From Porphyromonas pogonae (GTDB lineage: Bacteria > Bacteroidota > Bacteroidia > Bacteroidales > Porphyromonadaceae), in the NCBI RefSeq assembly GCF_036320655.1, contig NZ_CP143258.1, forward strand, positions 1,674,001 to 1,738,000: a stretch of 64,000 nucleotides of DNA. Direction: 5' to 3'. Below, piece after piece: positions 34,605 to 43,210 of the stretch. Both the position numbers and the translations under genes were made by a program. Numbering within the stretch: position 1 is the stretch's first letter; every line of letters begins with the position of its first letter. The notes beneath the pieces were generated by a model. The model saw only the letters and a list, made by a program, of their open reading frames with translations. It did no database searches and was not told the origin of the DNA.

Positions 34605-35128
34605 TGCGTGTATTCATGACAATGCTCTGTTCGCTTCTGACGGTCTGTTTTGTGTCCGCACAGATCAGCCGCCAAGAGGGAACGGACGGGCAGGCGGCAA
34701 TCTACCGGCTGTCTCTATTCGAGAGGGCGGTACGATGCACGAAGTATTTTGAGGGATGGCACTCGGAAAAGCACCACCCATACGTGGGTTGGGGTCACAA
34801 GATTTTGCCGGGCGAAAGGTACTCGGCACGAACCATGACGAAGCGGCAGGCGGACGCGCTCCTGCGGAAAGACCTGCGGAAGTTCTGCGCGATGTTCCGG
34901 CAGTTCGGGAAGGATAGTCTTTTACTTGCCACGCTTGCTTACAACGTGGGTCCATACCGGCTTTTGGGTAGCAAGACAATCCCTAAAAGCACCTTGATAA
35001 AGAAGCTGGAGGCTGGCGACAGGAACATCTACCGGGAGTATGTAGCCTTCTGCAACTACAAAGGAAAACGCCACGCCATGCTGCTCAAACGGAGAAAGGC
35101 GGAGTTTGCACTGCTGTATATCCCGTGA
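34601..35128 (+). CDS. T4-type lysozyme of the conjugation operon
   Basis: 175 residues with a signal peptide (LCSLLTVCFVSAQ). CTKYFEGWH carries the catalytic Glu and YVGWGHKI the following active-site strand of phage T4-type muramidases (GH24-like), with LATLAYNVGP further on. It probably opens peptidoglycan locally so that the mating channel can cross. Last gene of the tra operon, directly before a strong terminator. Confidence 0.85.
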   Translation: MMRVFMTMLCSLLTVCFVSAQISRQEGTDGQAAIYRLSLFERAVRCTKYFEGWHSEKHHPYVGWGHKILPGERYSARTMTKRQADALLRKDLRKFCAMFRQFGKDSLLLATLAYNVGPYRLLGSKTIPKSTLIKKLEAGDRNIYREYVAFCNYKGKRHAMLLKRRKAEFALLYIP

Positions 35129-35136
35129 CTGTAAAT

Positions 35137-35173
35137 GAAAATCCGATGAAGCCGCCAACTTCATCGGATTTTC
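35137..35173 (+). terminator. Bidirectional terminator between the tra and pcf operons
   Basis: A perfect 15-bp inverted repeat (GAAAATCCGATGAAG at 35137-35151 and its complement at 35159-35173) with a seven-base loop. The A/T-rich ends provide U-rich tails on both strands, so it can end both convergent operons. Confidence 0.85.
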
Positions 35174-35179
35174 CGCTTT

Positions 35180-35401
35180 TCATACATTCGGGATTGTACC
35201 CGTATCTATCACGTCACCATCCCTGCAAAATTCGATGCTTCCGGGTGTAAATCCCATGCTCCCGATTGCGATGTGACGGATATAGTCCGCATACTCCCTA
35301 CCTTGAAAATTCTTTCCCGTAAGGTTTTTGAAAATCATCTTTATGCTTATGCCGTCGTTGCCGTGCAAGATGATTTTTCCGTCCTGCCTGATTGTTTCCA
35401 T
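35180..35401 (-). CDS. Small protein of the conjugative element, unknown function (73 aa)
   Basis: Unrecognised beyond its position. Soluble, no signal peptide, with ISIKMIFKNLTGKNF and GFTPGSIEFCRDGDV segments that suggest a small alpha/beta fold. Last gene of the leftward accessory operon; a gap of 117 bases separates it from the gene upstream. Confidence 0.6.
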   Translation of the reverse strand: METIRQDGKIILHGNDGISIKMIFKNLTGKNFQGREYADYIRHIAIGSMGFTPGSIEFCRDGDVIDTGTIPNV

Positions 35402-35518
35402 AATAAAAACTTGTTTTTGTGAATAATATCGCAGATTGGCACAGAGGTTTCTTTGCTACTTTCTTTGTCCGCCATCATGCTCACCGAAAGAAAGTAGGGC
35501 GGCTCTCGCCGCCGCAAC

Positions 35519-35827
35519 TCAAAAGCGTGTGTAAAGTCCCGTCACCATCGTGAATATTTCTTCCAGCATATCAAAATAGATGCCCTCGTGTACGGCAATG
35601 TACTTTTCCTTGCACTCGAAAGTCTTTTTGCTGAATGTCCTGCGGTAGAACCGCATATTGTAGAGGTCTGCCCCCGCATCATAGATGATGTCAAGGCGGT
35701 TGGCACTTGTCTTGTTCCGTGTAAGGCTCATCCGTAAGCCGTTGCCCATGTCGATGAAATCACGGCTACCCGTCATGGCGGTAAATCTTCTTCCGCCTAT
35801 CTGCTGTAATATCGTCTGTGCTATCAT
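35519..35827 (-). CDS. Small protein of the conjugative element, unknown function (102 aa)
   Basis: Begins MIAQTILQQIGGRRFTAMTG and contains RLDIIYDAGADLYNMRFYRR. I recall this start from ORFs near the end of Bacteroides conjugative transposons, without an assigned function. Soluble; the DNA just downstream has no gene. Confidence 0.65.
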   Translation of the reverse strand: MIAQTILQQIGGRRFTAMTGSRDFIDMGNGLRMSLTRNKTSANRLDIIYDAGADLYNMRFYRRTFSKKTFECKEKYIAVHEGIYFDMLEEIFTMVTGLYTRF

Positions 35828-35881
35828 TAACCGTTGTTTTTAGGGTTTTAAGTGTTGGCGGTGTCCGCACCGCCAACTTGT

Positions 35882-36127
35882 TCAAAATTCTCGCATCTCG
35901 GCAATGGGTGTCTGCCGTTGCAGCCACTCTTTCACACATTCCATATTATACTCGCTCGTGATGACTGCCGTATGGCTGTCGGTGGCGGTGAAACGTGTGC
36001 TTTCGTAATCATCTATCCACCCTTTGAGGGTGTCAGTTCCCCACGCTTGGGCATCGTCAAAGATACCGTCCAATGCCGTGATAGGTTCGCTGAATTTGAC
36101 TATCAGCGTTTGATAGGTCGTGTTCAT
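35882..36127 (-). CDS. Small protein, unknown function (81 aa)
   Basis: The start at 36127 (MNTTYQTLIVKFSEPITALDG) is chosen because it overlaps the stop of the preceding DUF3873 gene by four bases (ATGA); the open frame continues further upstream but inside that gene. Acidic and soluble, no motif recognised. Confidence 0.6.
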   Translation of the reverse strand: MNTTYQTLIVKFSEPITALDGIFDDAQAWGTDTLKGWIDDYESTRFTATDSHTAVITSEYNMECVKEWLQRQTPIAEMREF

Positions 36128-36354
36128 CGGTTGCCCTCCTTTCCCTGCTTTGCGTTCAGCCACTTGTCCCTTGCGGTTCGGCACTCGTCCAATGTGGTTT
36201 TTACACAAGCGAACAATTCTCCGTCCGTGTGGCGGTAGTCGTATTGCACAAGTGTCCGCCTGCGTCTGCCGATACCCGATTGGAAACGCTCGTATTTCTC
36301 CGTACCTGCTTCCGTGCAGGTACTTACTCCGTTGATGGTCATTCGTGTTGCCAT
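36124..36354 (-). CDS. DUF3873 family protein
   Basis: 76 residues starting MATRMTINGVSTCTEAGTE, with YDYRHTDGELFACV, the signature of DUF3873, a family seen in Bacteroides conjugative elements. Function unknown. Coupled by a four-base overlap to the 81-residue gene. Confidence 0.72.
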   Translation of the reverse strand: MATRMTINGVSTCTEAGTEKYERFQSGIGRRRRTLVQYDYRHTDGELFACVKTTLDECRTARDKWLNAKQGKEGNR

Positions 36355-36373
36355 AATGTTGCTTTTTAGATGG

Positions 36374-36631
36374 TTAAAAATGTACTGACAGAACTCTGTT
36401 CTTCATCACCATTTCGGGGTTGCTCGTGTAGCGTTGGTGCAGGTAGAAATGGTGTGAGCCGAAGCCGTAAAGGAAGAACTTGTCAAGTTCGTGCTTCTCG
36501 GCAAACTCCTTTACGCTCTTTCTCAATTCCCCCTCACTCGTTGTGAGAGTGAGGAGGTTTACAAATTCAAGGAACAATGCAGGGATTTTATCGTCCCACA
36601 CACAAATCATGCTTTCAATTCTTACTTCCAT
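36374..36631 (-). CDS. Small protein, unknown function (85 aa)
   Basis: Helical (LFLEFVNLLTLTTSEGELRK, FAEKHELDKFFLYG), soluble and unrecognised. It sits 24 bases after the PcfJ-like gene in the same operon. Confidence 0.6.
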   Translation of the reverse strand: MEVRIESMICVWDDKIPALFLEFVNLLTLTTSEGELRKSVKEFAEKHELDKFFLYGFGSHHFYLHQRYTSNPEMVMKNRVLSVHF

Positions 36632-36655
36632 ATCAATGTTGTTTTAGGGTTGATG

Positions 36656-37987
36656 CTATGCCACTTTCATCCGCTCACGGATAAGGTTGGCGTTCTTATT
36701 CACAAGGTCTATGATGCGCTCGTGGTATTCGGTGTCTTGGTTGTACTTGCCGTGGCACTGCACCACCTTGAGTGTCCGCAAATCCACCTCTACGGTTTCA
36801 ATTATCTCACCGCCAATCCTTGCCGAGAGTATGAGGGTGTCGGCTTTCTTGTAGTATTCACTGCCGAACACGCAGATGTTCTGTGCCTTGCCCTCGCTGT
36901 AATACTCGTCTATACTTTCAAGCACCTTGATGATTATTTCCTCGTCCGTGATTACCAATCCGAAGAATTTGGATTTGTTGGCGATGAAATCCTCCGCATC
37001 TTTTTCCCTTTGCAGTTGCCGCTGTTGCTCACGCTCACGCCTTTCAATCTCCCAGCGGCGGCGTTGCTCGGCTCGTTCCTTCTCGTGTATGGTTTCAATC
37101 TTTCGGGTTGCGTTGTCGTGTGCCGCCATGAAATCTTCGGGGCAGATGTTCTTCGGGTTGCGGAGGTCTTGACCGAGTTTGTTGAGCATACGCAGATAGT
37201 CGCACCACATGGAGAAGTTGTCTATCAGATACTTGTGACGCTTGGCAATCAGATATGATGCCCAGCATTCATCGGCAGTACGGGCATTGAAAAGAAAGTG
37301 TTTCATAACCTCAATCTCACCGCCTTTCATAAGGGTTTCAATTCTTGGGTCTGAAAGCAAGGCTTTGAAAAGACGCACGGGGGAAATGCCGTGGAAATCG
37401 CCCTTGAAGCCGTTGCGTCTGAGTTGGGGTAATACCCTCATTTTGGGATATGCACAGCTTCTTGCCACAACATCATCGTATAGGCTGTTGTGCGGTCTTA
37501 TCTCCATCGCGCTGCACAATGCCCATACATCGCAGTAACAGAATGTGAAGCCACGGAGCAACGCCATGTCCGTAACCTTACCGTCGGGTGAAATCCAACG
37601 CTGCACAACCTCGTGGCAATAGAAGTGCATCGGCTCGCCTTTCCTGCTCTCGCATCTGACCTGCGCCACACGGATTACCTGATAGCCTTTGCAGGTGGTT
37701 ATCACGCTGAAATACTGCGTTTCCTTGTAGATACGTTTGCGTGTGTCCTGCACTTTGAGTTCGGCATGGCATTTGGGGCAGGTGCAACCTTCAAGGGTGT
37801 CGCACAGTACGCTGTCGCTGTGCCACTCGTGACCGCAGTCGGAGCAGGTGATGTTCCCTTTCTTGGTGCGGTAGCCTATATGTTCAATGCAGTGGCGGTA
37901 TGCCCATTCAATTTGTGTCGTTGATATGGGGCGGAGGTTGGCTGAAAGTCTTGCCACCTCTTTCTGTATCTTGGTCTTCGGTTTCAT
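36656..37987 (-). CDS. PcfJ-like protein
   Basis: 443 residues. An N-terminal zinc ribbon (CSDCGHEW and CPKCHAEL) is followed by a mixed domain and a long charged coiled-coil-like helix (EKERAEQRRRWEIERREREQ). This fits PcfJ, first named on Enterococcus plasmid pCF10 and common near the ends of Bacteroides conjugative transposons next to PcfK. A role in DNA processing is assumed from that association; activity unknown. It overlaps PcfK by four bases. Confidence 0.8.
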   Translation of the reverse strand: MKPKTKIQKEVARLSANLRPISTTQIEWAYRHCIEHIGYRTKKGNITCSDCGHEWHSDSVLCDTLEGCTCPKCHAELKVQDTRKRIYKETQYFSVITTCKGYQVIRVAQVRCESRKGEPMHFYCHEVVQRWISPDGKVTDMALLRGFTFCYCDVWALCSAMEIRPHNSLYDDVVARSCAYPKMRVLPQLRRNGFKGDFHGISPVRLFKALLSDPRIETLMKGGEIEVMKHFLFNARTADECWASYLIAKRHKYLIDNFSMWCDYLRMLNKLGQDLRNPKNICPEDFMAAHDNATRKIETIHEKERAEQRRRWEIERREREQQRQLQREKDAEDFIANKSKFFGLVITDEEIIIKVLESIDEYYSEGKAQNICVFGSEYYKKADTLILSARIGGEIIETVEVDLRTLKVVQCHGKYNQDTEYHERIIDLVNKNANLIRERMKVA

Positions 37988-38400
37988 AAGCCTAAATCAA
38001 ATAATGAGGGTTGGGGGTGGGTTTCTTTTCTCGCTGACGGTCTGTTGCGGTTCTGCAACTTGCGGAGTTCCTCCTCTTGGTATCTGCGGACTGCATTCTG
38101 ACGTGCCTCCGCCTTTTCCTCTTCCGTGAGTTCCACAACATGGTTCACCACCACTTGGCAGTTCATAGGTTTGCCCACCTCTATCTCGTTTTCCTCATAG
38201 TAGTGGATGACTTGCCCGAATATCTCTCCGTCCGTGAAGCCGCTGCAACCGCTTTTCTGCACATAGTTCAGAATGTGGGTCACACACTCGTCTATGTTTT
38301 TGGCAGGGTTGCGGTACTTCTTCGCAAAGAGCGTATCTTCCTCCGCCCGCTGTTCCAGATACATTTGTATCGTTCTTTTGAAATGGTCTGTTCCTTTCAT
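37984..38400 (-). CDS. PcfK-like protein
   Basis: 138 residues (KGTDHFKRTIQMYLEQRA, YVQKSGCSGFTDGEIFGQVI, and a basic/Gln-rich tail ending SLFDLGL). PcfK-like proteins are paired with PcfJ. The short DLGL-like C-terminus could be a clamp- or partner-binding peptide; that is a guess. Confidence 0.8.
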   Translation of the reverse strand: MKGTDHFKRTIQMYLEQRAEEDTLFAKKYRNPAKNIDECVTHILNYVQKSGCSGFTDGEIFGQVIHYYEENEIEVGKPMNCQVVVNHVVELTEEEKAEARQNAVRRYQEEELRKLQNRNRPSARKETHPQPSLFDLGL

Positions 38401-38413
38401 ATCGCTGTCGTTT

Positions 38414-38635
38414 TTAGATTGTCTGTTTAAGTATCTCTCTCCAATAGGTCGGCTCTACCTCGCTGAGAAGGAAGTCCATGAAGTCCCTCCGTGCGTCCTT
38501 GTTCAGTTCGTGGTACAATCTTCGGAAAGTGCTAAAATTGCCGTTGATGTACGTTTCCACCATATACACGAAGATGTTGTCCACCTCGTAATATTTGCAC
38601 TGCTGCGCTACCGTCTTGCAGTTTCTCTTTGCCAT
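38414..38635 (-). CDS. Small protein, unknown function (73 aa)
   Basis: Start at 38635 (MAKRNCKTVAQQCKYYEV); the longer open frame upstream overlaps the membrane protein gene and is not used. Helical and soluble (FSTFRRLYHELNKDARRDF). Second gene of the leftward operon, 13 bases before PcfK. Confidence 0.6.
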   Translation of the reverse strand: MAKRNCKTVAQQCKYYEVDNIFVYMVETYINGNFSTFRRLYHELNKDARRDFMDFLLSEVEPTYWREILKQTI

Positions 38636-38646
38636 GTCGGTAAGGG

Positions 38647-38862
38647 TTAAAGGGTGAATAACCAAAGGATGAAGCCGAAGAAGGCAATGGTGAAAAGGAT
38701 AGCCACGATTACACCTATCGCCACTCGGAACACTCCGTTTACAATCTCTCTGATGATGCCCCAAAGGATGCCGAACACCCCGAAGGCGGTGCGCATCATC
38801 AAGCCGCATATCGCCAACCCGATGTATTGCGCCACTTGTCTGAAATTTGCCGTTGCTGTCAT
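38647..38862 (-). CDS. Small membrane protein (71 aa)
   Basis: Two or three hydrophobic segments (YIGLAICGLMMRTAFGVFGI and FRVAIGVIVAILFTIAFFGF) with hardly any soluble part. First gene of the leftward pcf operon, whose promoter should lie between 38863 and about 39000; no full TTTG-N19-TAnnTTTG match was seen there. Confidence 0.6.
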   Translation of the reverse strand: MTATANFRQVAQYIGLAICGLMMRTAFGVFGILWGIIREIVNGVFRVAIGVIVAILFTIAFFGFILWLFTL

Positions 38863-39890
38863 ATCTTCGCTGTTTTTGATTTTTTTGTTTTTTATGCGGA
38901 TTCAAGAGCTGAGGGAGTTGAGTTTCAAACTATCTTATCTGCCTCTCGTTTATCCGACATTTTTTTTATGCGTCTTTCTGTCGCATCGGTCGTTTTCGTT
39001 TCGGGTGCTTGAAAAGGTAGGGATTAGGGAATGCAAGGTTTTTCGGTCAAAATACTACCCGCAGGGCTGGAGATTTTTACCGAAAACAGGAGGCTTGACC
39101 TTGCTTTCCCGTCCAATCCCGGAATTACCTTTGCGCCCAGAACGGAAATGACTGCCTGATGCGGCTCACTGAAAGGCGCAAAAATGGAGGTAAACGAAAA
39201 CAGAGGCTGATTGGGTAGAAAAAACTTCAGGGAAAAATCCGTAAAAAAGGAATCACCAAAAGGAAAAAGACATCACCGGAAGCGTGAAAAGGGCAAACCA
39301 CTACAAAGGAAGTATGATTGTTTTCCGATCCGACAGGACTTGTCCAGCCGGGCGACAACAATCATTCTTCCCGGATTGCCCGCTGTGTGTGGCTACCTGT
39401 TTCATTCATGGGGCAGGCGGACACACTCTGCATTCACTTTCCGCTTCCGGCAAAAGGGACAGCGAAAAAAAAAAATCATCTGAAAACCCGTAAAAGCACC
39501 TCTTGGCATAGGCGCAAAAGAAAGGGGCATTGCTTCATCTGTCTAAACATCGTTTAGGCGTGAGGCAATGCCCTTTTCTCCGGCTATGCGGTAGTTGGCA
39601 CACGTTTGTTCCAAACTCGTTTTGGGCAATGGTGTGCCGACGGATAATACCGCTTTTACGGAAAAATCTTATGAATGAGGGGATAAAAATCTGGGAGTTT
39701 ATATCAAAATCTCGGATTAAATAGCTACTTTTGCATACGAAGAGTTCTTTGAAGGTTACGCAACGCGCAGAAGGATAATGCAGTAGATAACTAACTAAAT
39801 CGTAACCTATTACTATCAAGAGCGATTAACCAACGCTCATTTCCAATAAATTACACTCTTTTCGTAACTTCATTTAACAAAGATACATTT
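38863..39890. other. Right-end non-coding region of the conjugative element
   Basis: About 1 kb without a convincing gene; short open frames here share no recognisable motif. It has a purine-rich stretch (39200-39500), the 61-base hairpin at 39519-39579, and TACTTTTGC at 39726-39734, which matches both the -7 promoter and, with the preceding base, seven of eight fixed positions of GTANNTTTGC. Composition turns AT-rich after about 39640. The element-chromosome border is probably near 39730 but is not proven. Confidence 0.45.
39519..39579. terminator. Long hairpin near the right end of the element
   Basis: A 19-bp stem (39519-39537 with 39561-39579, two G-U pairs) topped by a second 6-bp stem CTAAAC/GTTTAG with a three-base loop. 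A-rich and T-rich flanks allow it to terminate in either direction, and it would shield the element from chromosomal transcription. Confidence 0.65.
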
Positions 39891-40783
39891 TTACTTCGAA
39901 TAATATCTCAGCCATTCATTTAGAGATAACACAGGAAAGTGCTTGCCGTTCCATACTACTCCATACTTGCTGAAAAACTTGGCTGCATGCTTGTTGGCAT
40001 TGATCTCAAACCATCTGAAGTCATGCATTGTCACTCCTTCGGCGATAGGTTTTTGTGAATACATAATGCTTACAAGGCTTGGCAATCCTATTACTATTAG
40101 ATACAAAGGCCCCCATCTGTGACTATCGAAGCTGTGACCGTATTCATGCATAAACAGATAGTCAGAGCATATTTTGGAAGGGGTCATAAAAGGTTGGTCG
40201 TAAGGTAAATTGAGGATAATATTAGAGCCTAAGCTAATACCATTGTATTTCGAACTTTTGTCTTGAATAATCCATGTCACACCATATGCCCATGTTAGCC
40301 TCGCATGTCTGTGACAAATAATAAATACAAGACCGTAACCCAATCCTAAATGAGTTTGAATTATCTCCCATGTCCAACGTAGCCACATAATATAAGAGGA
40401 ATCACCAAAACATCTACTAAAATTATAAGCAAGAAAAGCCCGGGTTGTAGATGAGGCCATAAGATATGCGATGAGGATAAGGATGAACTCAAATCCGAGG
40501 ATGCCCAATACAACTATTGATATCCACATCGGTAAAAAAAATATGGAGCAAATGACAATATATAAGAGGAATCACCAAAACATCTACTAAAATTATAAGC
40601 AAGAAAAGCCCGGGTTGTAGATGAGGCCATAAGATATGCGATGAGGATAAGGATGAACTCAAATCCGAGGATGCCCAATACAACTATTGATATCCACATC
40701 GGTAAAAAAAATATGGAGCAAATGACAATCGAGCTCCATGAGATCATCGATATGGATATCAATAATAATTGTTTTTGGGACAT
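39891..40783 (-). pseudogene. Membrane protein with HEYGH metalloprotease-like motif, broken by a tandem duplication
   Basis: The first frame (start 40783, MSQKQLLLISISMISWSSIV) encodes two membrane segments, then leaves frame inside the duplicated 170 bp and stops near 40514. The second frame (39891-40529, restart at MWISIVVLG) repeats the same residues and continues to the end. Removing one 170-bp copy restores one protein of about 240 residues with membrane segments (SIVVLGILGFEFILILIAYL) and a C-terminal domain with LFMHEYGHSFDSHRWG, an HExxH-like zinc site (HEYGH). Function unknown; the fragment from 40529 could still be made. Confidence 0.75.
40390..40729. repeat. Perfect 170-bp tandem duplication
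   Basis: Bases 40390-40559 are repeated without any difference at 40560-40729. The unit is not a multiple of three, so it shifts the frame of the gene that contains it. Identity over the full length means it is very recent, still subject to loss by slippage or recombination, or an assembly error. Confidence 0.95.
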
Positions 40784-40797
40784 ATAATCAAGTCAAA

Positions 40798-41655
40798 TTA
40801 CTTGATTTCGAGATTGACGATGACAGGGCAGTGGTCAGAAGGGTAGTTACCATGAAATTTTACATCACATACCATGTAGTCTTTTACGTCAATATTTCCT
40901 CTAACAAAAATATAATCTATGAGTACTTCTTTTCCCGGTATGCGCCCAAATTCCTGATAACTCCATCCCGGGCTCAATATCCCGTTTTCAGCCTCAATTC
41001 TGCAATCTCTCAGGTGTGATGGATTGTTTTTATCAGTGATTGTTTTGATAACATCATCATCAGGAATCGAATTGAAATCGCCACACAGGATTACAGGTCT
41101 TTTGCCTGCGAGTTCATTTATCTTTTTGAGCAATAAAAGTGCAGAGTTGTGTCTAGCAGTTTTGCCCTCGTGGTCAAGATGAGTATTCATGAAGAATATT
41201 TCTTTTCCGCTAATCTTATTTTTCAATACATTCCATGTTGCTATTCTTTCACATGCCGCATCCCAGCCTTTGCCCGGTTTATTCGGATTTTCAGAAAGCC
41301 AAAAGTATCCTTTCTTTACTACAGTCCAGCTTTTATTTCTTATTCCTACAGGACTATATTCTCCCTCAGTCTTGCCATCTTCTCTTCCTACGCCGTACAG
41401 ATTACAAGCCAAAGCTTTTTCCATGAACAATAGTTGTGGATAGAGAACTTCTTGCAAACCTATAATATCGGGCGAAAAAAGATTGATCATAGATGCCACA
41501 TACCCTTTTCTTTTTTCCCAATTATTGTCCCCTTTGTCATGATCATTTTTATAACGGATGTTATAAGTCATCACTTTCAATGGGATAGCCGCAGCACAAT
41601 AAGTGCAACCTATTGCCGTGATAGCAAGTCCGGCAATCAATGATTTTAAGTTCAT
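40798..41655 (-). CDS. Secreted endonuclease/exonuclease/phosphatase-family protein
   Basis: 285 residues with a signal peptide (IAGLAITAIGCTYCAAA). Catalytic motifs in order: MTYNIRY, IGLQEV, MNTHLDHEG, LCGDFNSIPDD, LIDYIFVRG and SDHCPVIVNL, all the metal and phosphate contacts of the Mg-dependent EEP fold. Targets in this family are nucleic acids, inositol phosphates or lipids; the periplasmic location and lack of extra domains do not tell which. 14 bases upstream of the broken HEYGH gene. Confidence 0.88.
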   Translation of the reverse strand: MNLKSLIAGLAITAIGCTYCAAAIPLKVMTYNIRYKNDHDKGDNNWEKRKGYVASMINLFSPDIIGLQEVLYPQLLFMEKALACNLYGVGREDGKTEGEYSPVGIRNKSWTVVKKGYFWLSENPNKPGKGWDAACERIATWNVLKNKISGKEIFFMNTHLDHEGKTARHNSALLLLKKINELAGKRPVILCGDFNSIPDDDVIKTITDKNNPSHLRDCRIEAENGILSPGWSYQEFGRIPGKEVLIDYIFVRGNIDVKDYMVCDVKFHGNYPSDHCPVIVNLEIK

Positions 41656-41692
41656 AAGTCTTTTTCTCTTTTTTTAGTAAATAAAACCTAAT

Positions 41693-42133
41693 TTAGGCAT
41701 ATTTCATTGTGATGTATTCAATCAGTTTGTCATATTGTTTTATACCCAAGCTATGTAATCCCTTGATTACATAGGGTCTATGCAGATCTTTTATCTTTAC
41801 AGGTATACCATTCCATATAAGTATATCTATGTCGATAGGCATGGGTTTACAGTATGCATTACTCTTAAAGTCATTGCGTTTTCTGCCACAAAGAGTTTCA
41901 ATTTCTTTAAGTCTTTTACCAAGGGACTGTCGGCTCAAAGAAGTGTACCCTATAATTATAATGTCTTTAAATGGATTTGCATCGTCAGGGTAGCCATACG
42001 CACAACTTGTCATAGGCGTGGAGTAGGAGAGATTGGGCAACCATCGATCCAGAAGTTTCTTTGCCCGTAAAAAATTCATTGCGCTATTTTCATTACTCCC
42101 CATGCTCATAACAAATGTATTGAGATGTTTCAT
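41693..42133 (-). CDS. folK: Hydroxymethyldihydropteridine pyrophosphokinase (HPPK)
   Basis: 146 residues, slightly short for FolK (about 160). MSMGSNENSAMNFLRA is the first strand and loop, FKDIIIIGYT the core strand, and KPMPIDIDILIWNG the metal-binding DxD motif. It transfers pyrophosphate from ATP to 6-hydroxymethyl-dihydropterin in folate synthesis. It overlaps the DAHP synthase gene by four bases, linking folate and chorismate supply. Confidence 0.82.
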   Translation of the reverse strand: MKHLNTFVMSMGSNENSAMNFLRAKKLLDRWLPNLSYSTPMTSCAYGYPDDANPFKDIIIIGYTSLSRQSLGKRLKEIETLCGRKRNDFKSNAYCKPMPIDIDILIWNGIPVKIKDLHRPYVIKGLHSLGIKQYDKLIEYITMKYA

Positions 42134-43194
42134 TTCTTTTTACTTTGTTGTATCAGCACCGATTGCTCATGTATAGTACTAAAGATATCTTTGATGAAAG
42201 AGGCATCAAGACCGGTAGAGCCCCCTTTGGCCATTCTTTTTTCCAACATGTCTTTGTAGCGAGGAGGCTGTACAATACATAAATTATGATTAGCCTTAAA
42301 GTCCCCTATCATTTCTGCCAATACCATCCTGTCAGACAATAACTCTATGAGTTGTTCATCTATTTGATCTATTTGCTTTCGCCAAGCCTCGAGCAGAAAG
42401 CTATTATCATCACCACGTTTATGGACTTTGAGTTGTGTAAGTATATCACCCAACTCATCAGGTGTTATCTGTTGGCGACTATCACTTTGGGCTTCTGCAG
42501 GATGGCAGTGCGACTCTACGATAAGTCCGTCATAGTGCATGTCAAGTGAAGTTTGGCATACTTCTGCTACCAGCTCTCTTTTTCCTGTAATATGGCTTGG
42601 ATCTCCTATAAGAGTGAGGGTTGGGTAGCGTCTTTTCAGTTCAATAGGTATTTGCCAGTGAGGAGGATTTCGGTAGACACTTTGCCCATAGGTACTGAAC
42701 CCCCTGTGAATAGCTCCTATTTTGTTGATGCCTGCCTCCCTGAGGCGTTCTATGGCTCCTATCCATAATTCTATGTCAGGATTGATAGGGTTCTTTATGA
42801 ACACAGTGATATTATGATGTCCCCTTAGTGCATCTGCAATCTCTGCCATGGCAAAAGGGCTCGAAGTAGTGCGAGCTCCTATCCATATAATATCAATGTT
42901 AGCACGGATGATTTCTTCTACATGTGCTCGGGTAGCGACCTCTGTAGCCACTTTCATTCCCAATTCATCTCGTACTCTCAATAGCCATGGAATACCTTTA
43001 CTACCTACGCCTTCAAATCCTCCCGGCTTGGTTCGGGGTTTCCATAAACTGGCTCGAAAGATATCGATATGATGGCGTTTGAGTGCACGGGCGGCTTCCA
43101 TTACTTGGTTTTCTGTCTCGGCACTGCAAGGCCCGGCTATAACGATAAAGGGGTATGCTGTCGAATGAACTGATCTTAAGGGATCAAATGTCAT
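42130..43194 (-). CDS. Bifunctional DAHP synthase / chorismate mutase
   Basis: 354 residues. Residues 1-260 form a KDO8P-like (type I beta) DAHP synthase (FIVIAGPCSAETENQV, SLWKPRTKPGGFEGVG, LTLIGDPSHITGKRELV, IVESHCHP). Residues about 268-350 are an AroQ chorismate mutase (EAWRKQIDQIDEQLIELLSDR). The fusion is usual in Bacteroidota and gives allosteric control of the first shikimate step by the mutase domain. Its ATG overlaps nothing upstream; 16 bases separate it from the next gene. Confidence 0.92.
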   Translation of the reverse strand: MTFDPLRSVHSTAYPFIVIAGPCSAETENQVMEAARALKRHHIDIFRASLWKPRTKPGGFEGVGSKGIPWLLRVRDELGMKVATEVATRAHVEEIIRANIDIIWIGARTTSSPFAMAEIADALRGHHNITVFIKNPINPDIELWIGAIERLREAGINKIGAIHRGFSTYGQSVYRNPPHWQIPIELKRRYPTLTLIGDPSHITGKRELVAEVCQTSLDMHYDGLIVESHCHPAEAQSDSRQQITPDELGDILTQLKVHKRGDDNSFLLEAWRKQIDQIDEQLIELLSDRMVLAEMIGDFKANHNLCIVQPPRYKDMLEKRMAKGGSTGLDASFIKDIFSTIHEQSVLIQQSKKK

Positions 43195-43210
43195 GTCTGT
43201 GTAATATTTT

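Noticed and set aside
39211-39557. Small basic proteins in the right-end region
   Set aside because: Overlapping frames of similar length with lysine/arginine-rich, motif-free sequence suggest non-coding DNA.
42130-43194. DAHP synthase-chorismate mutase fusion as a novelty
   Set aside because: A known arrangement in Bacteroidota and some Firmicutes.
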